From DATEVL01 sp035471625 (lineage in GTDB: Bacteria; Chloroflexota; Anaerolineae; Anaerolineales; E44-bin32): a stretch of DNA of 54,257 nucleotides. The notes beneath the pieces are model-generated. The model saw nothing but the letters and a program-made list of their open reading frames with translations, searched no databases and had not been told where the DNA came from. The position numbers and the translations under genes were made by a program. The DNA is taken from the NCBI GenBank assembly GCA_035471625.1, contig DATIPT010000154.1, positions 1 through 54,257 on the forward strand. Reading direction: 5' to 3'. This document shows, one piece after another, positions 43,748 through 51,695 of the stretch; the stretch's first letter is position 1, and each line of letters opens with the position of its first letter.

Positions 43748-43927
43748 GTGAACCACAAGTACCGAGTCCACCGCTTTGACCTCAAGATGACCTCCGAGCA
43801 GGGCCGTCTGGAGCAGTTCCTCAACAGCCTGGAGGGAGAGATCGTGGCGATCATCCCGAATGTGACGCTGAGCGTCCCTTGGGTCCACCGCGTCGATTTC
43901 GTCCTCGTCGTGGAGAAGACCACGTAG
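43748..43927 (+). CDS. small protein, 59 aa
   Basis: A short frame of 59 residues begins with GTG 43748 and reads MNHKYRVHRFDLKMTSEQGR at the N-terminus, then EQFLNSLEGEIVAIIPNV and FVLVVEKTT. AAAGGAG lies about 7-8 nt before the GTG. From memory, short proteins with the LEQFLNxLEGEVVAIIPNV pattern are common in actinobacterial and chloroflexal genomes, function unknown. Codon use fits the neighbours. Confidence 0.7.
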   Translation: MNHKYRVHRFDLKMTSEQGRLEQFLNSLEGEIVAIIPNVTLSVPWVHRVDFVLVVEKTT

Positions 43928-44005
43928 CACGGACCAACTCCGCGGATCAAGGCACGTCGTTTCGGAGCACCTCGTCGACCACTACGGTGCCCGAGGAGAA
44001 CCGCA

Positions 44006-44758
44006 ATGCGTACGTTCGTCCGACTCCCCCGCGTCGTTGTCGTTGTCGTCGTCTCCGTCCTCGCGGCCGCCTGCGGGGAAGCGGCGGAGATCTCGCCAGT
44101 CCCGACCGAGGTCGGGCTGCCGAATCCCGCCTCGGTGAACTGCGCGCAACAGGGCGGCCGGCTTGAGATCCGCACGGACGACTCTGGCGGCCAAGTGGGC
44201 ATCTGCCTCTTCCCGGATGGCAGTGAGTGCGAGGAGTGGGCGTTCTTCCGCAACGAGTGTCAGCCGGGCTCCGTGGCGACCCATGAGGCGGCTCCCACCT
44301 CCAGCCCGGCCGTCGAGCCGGGAGCCGCGACGCCCGACGGGTGGGAGGTCTACAACGATCCGAACCTTGGCTTCTCGTTCTTCTATCCACAGGGAAGCAT
44401 GCTGGAGATGGATGCCCAGGGGCGGTATCTCTCTGCCATTGGACCGCTGGTGAACAACGAGCACTGGCCATGGTTCAACATCGCGCACCCTGACGAACCG
44501 GACTACCATCCTCCGGCGGACGCCGATCTGCAGGCCTGGCTGACCGAACACAACCGGCTCGCGGGGAGGGTCCTGGGCACGCGCACGATCGCAGGCGAGA
44601 CCGCCATCCACACGCGCAACGACAACGGACCCCAGGCCTACGATGACGACCGGTTCTACTTCGTACATGAGGGGCAAGTCTACGAGATCGTGATCCTGCA
44701 TTCCGGCAAGGAGGACTGGACGGTCTACGACGTCTTCCTAGACAGCATCGGCTTCTGA
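44006..44758 (+). CDS. DUF333 lipoprotein
   Basis: The 250-aa product has a lipoprotein signal (VLAAAC, Cys about 23) and a DUF333 domain over residues about 35-85: NPASVNCAQQGG, GGQVGICLFPDGSECEEWAF and FRNEC, with the paired cysteines of the family. The C-terminal half (GWEVYNDPNLGFSFFYP...) is a PsbP-like or DUF-type beta domain found in lipoproteins of this phylum. Function unknown. Confidence 0.85.
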   Translation: MRTFVRLPRVVVVVVVSVLAAACGEAAEISPVPTEVGLPNPASVNCAQQGGRLEIRTDDSGGQVGICLFPDGSECEEWAFFRNECQPGSVATHEAAPTSSPAVEPGAATPDGWEVYNDPNLGFSFFYPQGSMLEMDAQGRYLSAIGPLVNNEHWPWFNIAHPDEPDYHPPADADLQAWLTEHNRLAGRVLGTRTIAGETAIHTRNDNGPQAYDDDRFYFVHEGQVYEIVILHSGKEDWTVYDVFLDSIGF

Positions 44759-44885
44759 ACGACCGGGCGCGAACGGCAAGCGTGCGGTGGCAATCGCTCG
44801 AGCTTGCACCTCGCCAGGCTATCGTCGACAAGAACCCCGGCCAGCCCCCGAACTTTGCCCGGGAGGCTGGTCGGTGGTTCGTCGG

Positions 44886-44891
44886 TATAAT
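44886..44891 (+). promoter_or_regulatory. -10 box TATAAT upstream of the B12-binding protein gene
   Basis: A perfect TATAAT lies 116 nt before the GTG at 45008. The leader contains a 12-bp palindrome CGTCAGCTGACG (44968-44979) followed directly by GTGATCAC (44979-44986). No cobalamin riboswitch motif is recognised. Confidence 0.4.
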
Positions 44892-44967
44892 CGGAAGGAG
44901 AGCACACTTCCTCGGGCCCAACCTCGCAGCCTTCGGGCAAGCTGCGCCCGCGTTCGTCCGCACGTAT

Positions 44968-44986
44968 CGTCAGCTGACGTGATCAC
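44968..44986. repeat. overlapping palindromes in the leader
   Basis: CGTCAGCTGACG (44968-44979) is a perfect 12-bp palindrome and shares its last G with the 8-bp palindrome GTGATCAC (44979-44986). They could be an operator; they lie just before a GGAGG at 44990-44994. Confidence 0.4.
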
Positions 44987-45007
44987 CACGGAGGTTCTGC
45001 CGAAGTC

Positions 45008-46663
45008 GTGAAACCTTCCCGAGCGGATCGCCCGACCGTCGTCGCCGGAGCCCTCGGCGAGTGCGTCCACGTCGCCGGCGTCATTCGCTTTCTGCGACTC
45101 GCGGAAAGCGCCGGCTGGCGGACCGTCTTCCTCGGTCCAGCCGTGCCGCCGGAGGTCTTTCTCGAAGCGGCGCGCCGGGAACACGCTGACCTCGTTGGGG
45201 TGTCCTACCGGCTTACACCAGAGACCGGGGAGCGCCTGCTCGGATCTTTCGCCGAGGCGGCCTCCGAGCTGCACGAGGACGGAGTTCGCTTCGCGTTCGG
45301 CGGGACGCCTCCGGTGGCGGGGCGTGCCGACCGCCTCGGCTTCTTCGAGCGGACCTTCGACGGCTCCCAGCCCGACGAGATCGTCCTGGCCTATCTAAAG
45401 GGTGACCGGACCGCCAGCGGCGACTCGTCGCCGCCCCCACAGACGACGCTCGAGCGCATCCACTGGAAGGCTCCGCTCCCCCTGCTGCGACATCACTTCG
45501 GCCTCCCCGATCTCGACTCCACCAGACAAGGCATCGAACACATCGCCGACGCCGGCGTCCTTGATGTCGTCTCGCTCGGGGTCGATCAGGACGCCCAGGA
45601 AAACTTCTTCCACCCGGAGCGGCAGGACCCGCGGCGCCGCGGCGCCGGCGGGGTCCCGGTCCGCTCGGCAGACGACTACCGGGCACTCTACGAAGCCTCC
45701 CGACGCGGGAACTTCCCCCTCCTGCGGACCTACTCCGGAACCGACGACTTCCTGGCGCTGGCCGAGATGTACGTCGAAACGATCCACATCGCCTGGTGCG
45801 CCATCCCCCTCTACTGGTTCAATCGGATGGACGGACGCGGTCCCTGGCCGCTCGAGGAGTCGATCATCGAGCATCAGCAGGTGATGGCCTGGTATGGCGA
45901 GCGCACGATACCGGTCGAACTCAACGAGGTCCATCACTGGGGAATGCGAGACGCACCGGACGTCGTCTGCGTCGCCTCGGCCTTCCTGGCGGCCCACAAC
46001 GCCCGGGCGTTCGGTGTTCGCGACTACATCGCCCAATTGATGTTCAACAGCCCGCCCGGCCTCAGTGGGGCGATGGATCTAGCCAAGATGTGGGCCTGCC
46101 TGCGCGCCGCCCAGTCGCTCGCCGGAGATTCATTCCATATCTGGACCCAGACGAGGACCGGTCTTCTCAGCTACCCGGTCGAGGCCGAGGCGGCCCGCAG
46201 TCACCTGGCGACGTCGGTCTACCAGCAAATGGCCCTTCGGCCACACATCGTCCACGTCGTCGGACCGTCTGAGGCGCATCACGCCGCCACCGCCGAAGAC
46301 GTAGTCGAGGCCTGCCGCCTGGCGCGTCGCGCGATTGGCACCGCCCTCGACGGCGCCCCGGACGGCCTGGCCGATCCGGCCGTCGTCGAACGGGCCGAAG
46401 AACTCGAGGCCGAATCCCGCCTGACCCTGGAGGCGATCCGATTGCTGGCGCCGAAAGGGGTGGAGGATCCCTTCAGCCACGCCGGTACCCTGGCCGAAGC
46501 TGTTCGTCTCGGCGTCCTCGACGCCCCCCACCTCCAGAACAACCCATTTGCTCCGGGGAAGATCCGGACGACGATCGACAGCCGCGGCGCCTGCGTCGCC
46601 GTGGATCCACAGACCGGTTCACGGCTCACGGAGGCCGAGCGCCTGAGGCAGCTCGATCTCTAG
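45008..46663 (+). CDS. cobalamin-binding mutase-like protein
   Basis: The 551-aa product begins with a B12-binding-like Rossmann region: GALGECVHVAGVIRF carries the His and Gly of the DxHxxG cobalamin motif (HVAG), but the Asp position is Cys, followed by the conserved SAGWRTVFLGPAVPPE and VGVSYRL turns. The C-terminal 370 residues resemble the TIM-barrel large subunit of glutamate mutase-type enzymes (segments around ETIHIAWCAIPLYWFN, VELNEVHHWGMRDAPD). This organisation suggests a B12-dependent carbon-skeleton or amino-group mutase. The GTG start lies 13 nt after GGAGG. The next gene is 17 nt downstream. Confidence 0.75.
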   Translation: MKPSRADRPTVVAGALGECVHVAGVIRFLRLAESAGWRTVFLGPAVPPEVFLEAARREHADLVGVSYRLTPETGERLLGSFAEAASELHEDGVRFAFGGTPPVAGRADRLGFFERTFDGSQPDEIVLAYLKGDRTASGDSSPPPQTTLERIHWKAPLPLLRHHFGLPDLDSTRQGIEHIADAGVLDVVSLGVDQDAQENFFHPERQDPRRRGAGGVPVRSADDYRALYEASRRGNFPLLRTYSGTDDFLALAEMYVETIHIAWCAIPLYWFNRMDGRGPWPLEESIIEHQQVMAWYGERTIPVELNEVHHWGMRDAPDVVCVASAFLAAHNARAFGVRDYIAQLMFNSPPGLSGAMDLAKMWACLRAAQSLAGDSFHIWTQTRTGLLSYPVEAEAARSHLATSVYQQMALRPHIVHVVGPSEAHHAATAEDVVEACRLARRAIGTALDGAPDGLADPAVVERAEELEAESRLTLEAIRLLAPKGVEDPFSHAGTLAEAVRLGVLDAPHLQNNPFAPGKIRTTIDSRGACVAVDPQTGSRLTEAERLRQLDL

Positions 46664-46680
46664 GGCGAAGGGAGCAACCC

Positions 46681-47802
46681 ATGCCCGAGAATCTCAGCTT
46701 TGCGGTGATCGGAGGCGGGAACGGAGGCCGGGCGATGGCCGCCCACCTCTCCTTGATGGGGTTTCCGGTGTGCCTCTACAACCGGACGCCGGGCAAGGTC
46801 GAGGCGATCCGGAAGTTGGGCGGCGTCCATCTCGAAAGCTTCGAGGCCGGGCCGCATGGCTTCGGGCGCCTGCATACGGTCACATCGGACCTGGAAGAGA
46901 CGGCCAAGTCCAGCCGGGTCCTGATGGTCGTCGTCCCCTCGTCGGCCCACAGCGAGATCGCCCGCGGCCTGGCGCCGTATCTTCGACCGGACCACGTGAT
47001 CGTCCTGCACCCGGGGCGGACTGGGGGCGCGCTGGAAGTCAAGCTCGTCCTACGGGAGGCCGGGGCGCACCCGGAAGTCGTCGTCGCCGAGGCCGAGACC
47101 TTCATCTACGCCAGCCGGGCCGAGGGCCCGGCGGAGGCCCGGATCTTCCGCATCAAGAGCGCCGTCCCCCTGGCGGCGCTCCCGGCCACACGCACTGAGG
47201 AGGTGCTAGACCTGCTGCACGACCCTTATCCGGAGTTCATCGACGGTCTGGACGTGCTGCATACCGGCATGAACAACATGGGGGCCATCTTCCACCCCGC
47301 GTTGACCCTGCTCAACGCCGGACGAATCGAGTCGACCGCCGGCGATTTCCAGTTCTACATCGACGGCGTGACCCGATCGGTGGCCCGGGTGCTGGAGGTG
47401 CTCGATCGCGAGCGCGTTACGGTAGCGGCGGCTGTCGGGGTGCGCGCCCGCACCGCCCTGGAGTGGCTCAACTTGGCCTACAACGTCGCCGGGGAGGATC
47501 TCTACGAGGCGATCCAGAACCAGACCGGCTACTACGGCATCAAGGCTCCCAACACCCTAAACCACCGCTACATCTTCGAGGATGTGCCGATGAGCCTGGT
47601 GCCGATCGCCTCGTTGGCGACGCGCTTCGGGGTCTCGGTGCGGGGCATCGATAGCATCATCCGCCTGGCCTGCTTCATCCATCGGACGGACTACTGGCGC
47701 CGCGGTCGGACGCTGGATCGGCTGGGGATCAGTGATTGGAGCGTGAGCGAGATCACCCGTTTCGTGCGCGAGGGCATCGAACCCGCCGAACACGGGGGCT
47801 GA
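46681..47802 (+). CDS. NAD/NADP octopine/opine dehydrogenase family protein
   Basis: The 373-aa product starts with a dinucleotide-binding motif (FAVIGGGNGGRAMAAHLSLMG) and continues with the opine dehydrogenase C-domain pattern: EAETFIYASR, HTGMNNMGAIFHPALTLLNAG and FQFYIDGVTRSVARV. Family enzymes join or cleave amino acids and keto acids with NAD(P)H. It directly follows the B12-binding gene with a 17-nt gap, so the pair probably acts in one pathway. Confidence 0.85.
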   Translation: MPENLSFAVIGGGNGGRAMAAHLSLMGFPVCLYNRTPGKVEAIRKLGGVHLESFEAGPHGFGRLHTVTSDLEETAKSSRVLMVVVPSSAHSEIARGLAPYLRPDHVIVLHPGRTGGALEVKLVLREAGAHPEVVVAEAETFIYASRAEGPAEARIFRIKSAVPLAALPATRTEEVLDLLHDPYPEFIDGLDVLHTGMNNMGAIFHPALTLLNAGRIESTAGDFQFYIDGVTRSVARVLEVLDRERVTVAAAVGVRARTALEWLNLAYNVAGEDLYEAIQNQTGYYGIKAPNTLNHRYIFEDVPMSLVPIASLATRFGVSVRGIDSIIRLACFIHRTDYWRRGRTLDRLGISDWSVSEITRFVREGIEPAEHGG

Positions 47803-47807
47803 GGGCG

Positions 47808-48551
47808 CTACTCCAGGCTGTACAGGGTATTGATGTAGCTGAAGACCTCGCCGGCATCGGTGACCCCCACCTGCGCCAGCGGCGGCATGCTCCCGTCGTC
47901 GGGCCACTCGGTCAGTTCCCAGCGAAAGAAGTTCACCCCTCCGGGCTTCGCACCGGCTTCGAAGGTCAGGAGGTCCTGCAACCGGTCGAAGTCCGCAAGT
48001 TCGCGGCGCACGAGGTCCTCGGCTATCGTCCGGAGTTGCTCGTCGGCCAAGACCGGTGCGCCGGGCTGGGGCTGGCCGGGGTCGATGTTCATCTCGAGCA
48101 CTTTCCCCGCCACCAGGGCGACCAGATAGGATCCCCCGCGTTCATCTTCAAAACGCGCTACGGGCAGAGTCCCACTGGGCGAGTTCCCCATGAGGGTCAT
48201 CTCTCGAAACCCGGCGAGTCGAGCCGGATCCTGCGCGAAGGCACGGACAACGGCGATCGCCTGCTCTTGCTCAACGATCGTCCGCGGACCATAGCCCGGA
48301 TCGAAGCACACCACCGGAAACGAGGCGACCGTCGCAAGGTCCATCGCCGCCAGCTCCTCGCGCCGGAAGCAGGGCGGAGGCTCCGTCGGTGTGGGCTGGA
48401 CAGGCGCAGGCTCGATGGCAGTTGCGACGGGCTTGGCCGTCGGACTGGCCAGCGGGCCAGGCGTTGCGGTCTGCGGTACGCACCCGGCGAGGGCGATGAC
48501 GAGCAAGGCGGCGGCGAAGGGGAGCGTGGCGGGTCTCATCAGGTTCGGCAT
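47808..48551 (-). CDS. predicted lipoprotein, function unknown
   Basis: The product has a lipoprotein signal (LLVIALAGC), a Thr/Pro linker and a soluble domain with cysteines at PPPCFRREE and PVVCFDPGYG. No family is recognised. The start is uncertain among ATG 48551, ATG 48539 and a longer ATG 48584; none has a convincing ribosome site. It converges on the opine dehydrogenase gene, 5 nt from its stop. Confidence 0.7.
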   Translation of the reverse strand: MPNLMRPATLPFAAALLVIALAGCVPQTATPGPLASPTAKPVATAIEPAPVQPTPTEPPPCFRREELAAMDLATVASFPVVCFDPGYGPRTIVEQEQAIAVVRAFAQDPARLAGFREMTLMGNSPSGTLPVARFEDERGGSYLVALVAGKVLEMNIDPGQPQPGAPVLADEQLRTIAEDLVRRELADFDRLQDLLTFEAGAKPGGVNFFRWELTEWPDDGSMPPLAQVGVTDAGEVFSYINTLYSLE

Positions 48552-48672
48552 GCCAGTCGGTGGCCGCGGATTCTCCCACACCATCCCCTACCTGGGGAGG
48601 TGCTGTCGGCGCGACCGCATCCCCCGCGCGGGTGAACCCACGCCGACTGCCCAGGTTCAACCGCCCGTGGGA

Positions 48673-48717
48673 TTGCTTTCAACCCAAAGACCTTGTATAA
48701 ATAAGAACACTTGTTCT
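48673..48717 (+). promoter_or_regulatory. promoter with LexA-like box, putative SOS operon
   Basis: TTGCTT (48673-48678) and TATAAA (48696-48701) are 17 nt apart. AGAACACTTGTTCT (48704-48717) overlaps the start region with 6-bp perfect arms (AGAACA, TGTTCT). It is the same half-site as at 22755-22766. GAGGG lies before the ATG at 48732. Confidence 0.7.
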
Positions 48718-48731
48718 ATTTCCGAGGGTAC

Positions 48732-49415
48732 ATGGCCGCTCCGCTCCGACTACACCTTCCCCTGCCGACCGAAAATCACAGCCTATCCCAGGCCTTGTCG
48801 GCCGGTCTTGAGCACCGCCCTTTCGGCCACGACGGCCCGTCGCTGCTGGAGGCGATCTCGTCCCAACCGGGGTTGTCCCTGCTGTGGGGAACGCAAGCGC
48901 CGACCCGTACGCTGCTGGCCGCCGCCACGACCCTCGCCGCCGACGGCCTTCCCGTGCGGATCTTCGACGGTGGCAACTCGTTCGACGGGTACTTTGTGGC
49001 GCGCCTTTCGCGCCGGCTGGCCCTGGCGGCGCCGAGACGAGCCGTGTCGGCCCCCGATCCCTACGACATCCTCGACCGCCTGCGCCTGTCGCGCGCCTTC
49101 ACCTGCTTCCAGCTCGCCGAGTTGATCGAGAACGCGCCGGCCGGGGCGGCGCCGCTCTTCGTCCTCGACCTGCTCTCAACGTTCTACGACGAGAGCGTCC
49201 CACTGCGCGACACCGAGCGCCTGCTGGCCACGGTCCTGACCCATCTGCGCCGGCTGGCCGGCGTCGGTCCGGTGATCGTCGGCGCGCGCGAACCCCAGAC
49301 CCTCGTCAAGGAACGGTGGCTGTTGCTGGACCAACTGCAGGCGGTCGCCGATGCGGCCTGGATGCTGCGCCCCCCGGCGACGCAGCCGACATTGCAGCCG
49401 AGGCTATTTCCATGA
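48732..49415 (+). CDS. RecA-like protein with degenerate Walker A, candidate SOS gene
   Basis: The 227-aa product resembles the small RecA/Rad55-like proteins (ImuA, SulA-like) found in SOS operons. A Walker A-like segment GTQAPTRTLLAA lacks the invariant GKT, so ATP binding is doubtful. A B-like strand (APLFVLDLLSTFYDE) follows. An alternating DAVADAAWMLRP C-terminus is typical of the group. The ATG is chosen for its GAGGG ribosome site. It is downstream of the LexA-like box. Confidence 0.7.
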   Translation: MAAPLRLHLPLPTENHSLSQALSAGLEHRPFGHDGPSLLEAISSQPGLSLLWGTQAPTRTLLAAATTLAADGLPVRIFDGGNSFDGYFVARLSRRLALAAPRRAVSAPDPYDILDRLRLSRAFTCFQLAELIENAPAGAAPLFVLDLLSTFYDESVPLRDTERLLATVLTHLRRLAGVGPVIVGAREPQTLVKERWLLLDQLQAVADAAWMLRPPATQPTLQPRLFP

Positions 49416-49486
49416 ACGGAGCGCGAAGGCTCGTCCCGGGAGGTTGAGAAGCCGACCCGGCCTCCAACTCCCCAACACCGCATCCC

Positions 49487-49876
49487 ATGGGTCGCACACT
49501 CCCCTCCATCACCAACGCCTTCCTGCAGGAGCAGCAATCGCTCAGCCGCTTCCGTCGCGCCCTGCGCCAGGCCGATCAGCGGGCGCTCGACGAGTTGCTC
49601 GCCGCCTCCCGCCACCACCTGGCAGCGGCGGCCTACGCCTCCCACCTGCTGCCCTTCGAGATCATGCTCCTGGCGATGCTCGTCGAGGAGCACAAGCACG
49701 TCCTCCACCTGGAGATCGAGATCGAACGTCTGCGCCATCGCCTGGATCGGCTCGAGTTGTCGGAGCCCGACGAAACGCCGGCACTGCCGCCACCGACCCT
49801 GCATGAGACCCCCACGCCGTACGCCGCGGCGGAGGAGATCCCCGAGCGCAAGCGCAAGTGGTGGGCGGGCGGGTGA
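49487..49876 (+). CDS. hypothetical helical protein, possible SOS operon partner
   Basis: The 129-aa product is mostly helical up to about residue 90 (FLQEQQSLSRFRRALRQADQRALDELL, then EIEIERLRHRLDRLEL), followed by a Pro/Glu-rich tail ending in KWW. No family is recognised. It lies 71 nt after the RecA-like gene and is co-directional, so it is probably in the same transcript. Confidence 0.6.
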   Translation: MGRTLPSITNAFLQEQQSLSRFRRALRQADQRALDELLAASRHHLAAAAYASHLLPFEIMLLAMLVEEHKHVLHLEIEIERLRHRLDRLELSEPDETPALPPPTLHETPTPYAAAEEIPERKRKWWAGG

Positions 49877-49951
49877 GGGCGTCTTCGACGTGCGGGCGAC
49901 TCGTTCTCCCGGCCCGATCGGTAGCCTCACCGGGCGGCGAGGGGGCTCTGA

Positions 49952-49957
49952 TACAAT
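49952..49957 (+). promoter_or_regulatory. -10 box TACAAT of the first GT-C gene
   Basis: TACAAT lies 88 nt before ATG 50046; no -35 of note. It suggests a promoter separate from the SOS operon. Confidence 0.35.
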
Positions 49958-50045
49958 CCCTCGTCAGGGTCGGCTCCCCCATGAGCATTTCCTGCAACTC
50001 ACAATCAACCCATCCCTTCGAGCGTTGCAGCTCCCGTCCTGCGGC

Positions 50046-51656
50046 ATGAGCCGAGATCGATCCGAAATCGTCTCTCTCTTCAGCACTCGCCTCGGCCTCG
50101 CCGCGCTGATCCTGACCTTGCTCATTGCCGTCGGCGCAACCGCCATCTTCTGGCAAACCACGCGCTGGGGAGTCGGGCTCGGCAGCGATTCGCTCGCCTA
50201 TATCGGCGGGGCCCGCAACCTGCTCGCCGGGGATGGCTACACCCGAACGACCGGGGCCTACGAGAAGGTCCCGATCACGCACTTCCCGCCGTTCTATTCC
50301 GTCTCGCTCGCCGCCGTCGGCCGCCTCCTCAACCTCGACCCCTTGCAGGCGGCCCGCCCGTGGCACGCCGCCCTCCTCCTGGCGGGCACCTTGCTGGCCG
50401 CGTTGGCCTTCGCCCTGATGGCCCAGCGGCCCTGGATGGCGCCGCTCGGCGCCGTCCTCTTCGCCGCCGATGCCGTCTTCTTTGAAACCTTCGCCTGGGG
50501 GCTGTCGGAGGCGCTCTACCTGGTCCTGCTCCTCGCCAGCCTCCTCGCGATCGCCGCCTACATGCGGCGCCGCGCCCGCCCGACCCTGATCCTCGCCGCG
50601 GCGCTGATCGCCCTGATCTACCTCACCCGCTACGCCGGCCTCGCCCTGATCCTGACCGGCCTGCTGGTCCTGCTCGTCATCTACACCGGACGCCGGAGCG
50701 ACCGGATCGATGTGGTCATCTTCCTGGCGATCACCCTCGCGCCGGTCGCTCTGCTCACCCTGACCAATACCCTCGCCGCCGGCAGCGCGGTCAACCGCGG
50801 TTTCACCTGGCACCTCCCGGAAATCGGCGAACTCCGACTCGCTGTCCGCGGCGTCTGGGAATGGCTGTTGCCCGCCAAGTTCCTGGCGGGCAAAGACCCC
50901 GAGCTGCCGCCCTATGTGCGCGCCTTCGTCGTCTTGCTCCTCTCGATCCTGGCCCTGGCCGGCGCGCTCCTGGTGCGGGCCCGCCGGGCGGCCCGGCGCG
51001 ACTCGCCGCTGACGTTCCTGCACGGCCTGAGCCTGCTGGCGGCGCTGCATATCGTGATCTACGCCGTCCTGCTGTTGGCCAACTGGATCCTGGTCGACGC
51101 CAGCACGCCGGTCAGCAACCGCATCCTCAGCCCGATCTACCTCTCCCTGCTGTTGCTGATCGGGTGCGGATTCGCGCTCCTGGTACAAAGCCACACCCGC
51201 CCGCTGCAGTGGCTCGCCCTGCCGCTGGCGTTGCTCCTGGTCTTCATCGCCGTCGACGACACCATCGATGTCGCGCGCAGGATCCATGCCGGGGGGCTCG
51301 GCTACGCCAGTTCCAACTGGAAGGCCTCCCCCACGATCCAGGCCATCACCGAACTGCCGCCCGACCCGATCCTGACCGATCAACCCGACGCCGTCTACCT
51401 GCTGACCGGCCGGCCGGCGTTCATCGTCTTTGGCCGAATCAACCCGGTCACCGGACTGCCGCGCCCCGACTACGACGAGTGGCTCGCCTCGATGCGCCAC
51501 ACGATGTGCGACGAAGACGGCTGGCTCGTGATCTTCGTCCCCGATCTGCTGCAATTCAATCCGGCGGACCGCGAGATGATCGAAACGGTGACCGAGGGGA
51601 TGCGCCTGGATCAGAAGTACGAGGACGGCGCGATCTACCGCTGCGACGGGGCCTGA
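50046..51656 (+). CDS. GT-C type membrane glycosyltransferase
   Basis: The 536-aa product has 10-11 predicted helices. After helix 1 the loop VGLGSDSLAYIGGARNLLAG keeps the acidic residue of GT-C enzymes; ITHFPPFYSVSLAAVG supplies the FPP-type motif. A soluble C-terminal part follows. Sugar donor and acceptor are unknown. ATG 50046 is chosen because upstream frame sequence lacks coding character. Confidence 0.75.
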   Translation: MSRDRSEIVSLFSTRLGLAALILTLLIAVGATAIFWQTTRWGVGLGSDSLAYIGGARNLLAGDGYTRTTGAYEKVPITHFPPFYSVSLAAVGRLLNLDPLQAARPWHAALLLAGTLLAALAFALMAQRPWMAPLGAVLFAADAVFFETFAWGLSEALYLVLLLASLLAIAAYMRRRARPTLILAAALIALIYLTRYAGLALILTGLLVLLVIYTGRRSDRIDVVIFLAITLAPVALLTLTNTLAAGSAVNRGFTWHLPEIGELRLAVRGVWEWLLPAKFLAGKDPELPPYVRAFVVLLLSILALAGALLVRARRAARRDSPLTFLHGLSLLAALHIVIYAVLLLANWILVDASTPVSNRILSPIYLSLLLLIGCGFALLVQSHTRPLQWLALPLALLLVFIAVDDTIDVARRIHAGGLGYASSNWKASPTIQAITELPPDPILTDQPDAVYLLTGRPAFIVFGRINPVTGLPRPDYDEWLASMRHTMCDEDGWLVIFVPDLLQFNPADREMIETVTEGMRLDQKYEDGAIYRCDGA

Positions 51657-51695
51657 CCGACGAGTTCCCTTGCGGGTTGCGACCGAGACACACCG

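Noticed and set aside
44892..45007. Cobalamin riboswitch before the B12-binding gene
   Set aside because: No B12-box sequence and no matching secondary structure was recognised; only palindromes are seen.
49662..51554. 630-codon open frame antisense to a GT-C gene
   Set aside because: Composition (Gln/Glu/Asp/Arg) is that of a frame shadow; the GT-C gene on plus has clear membrane helices.
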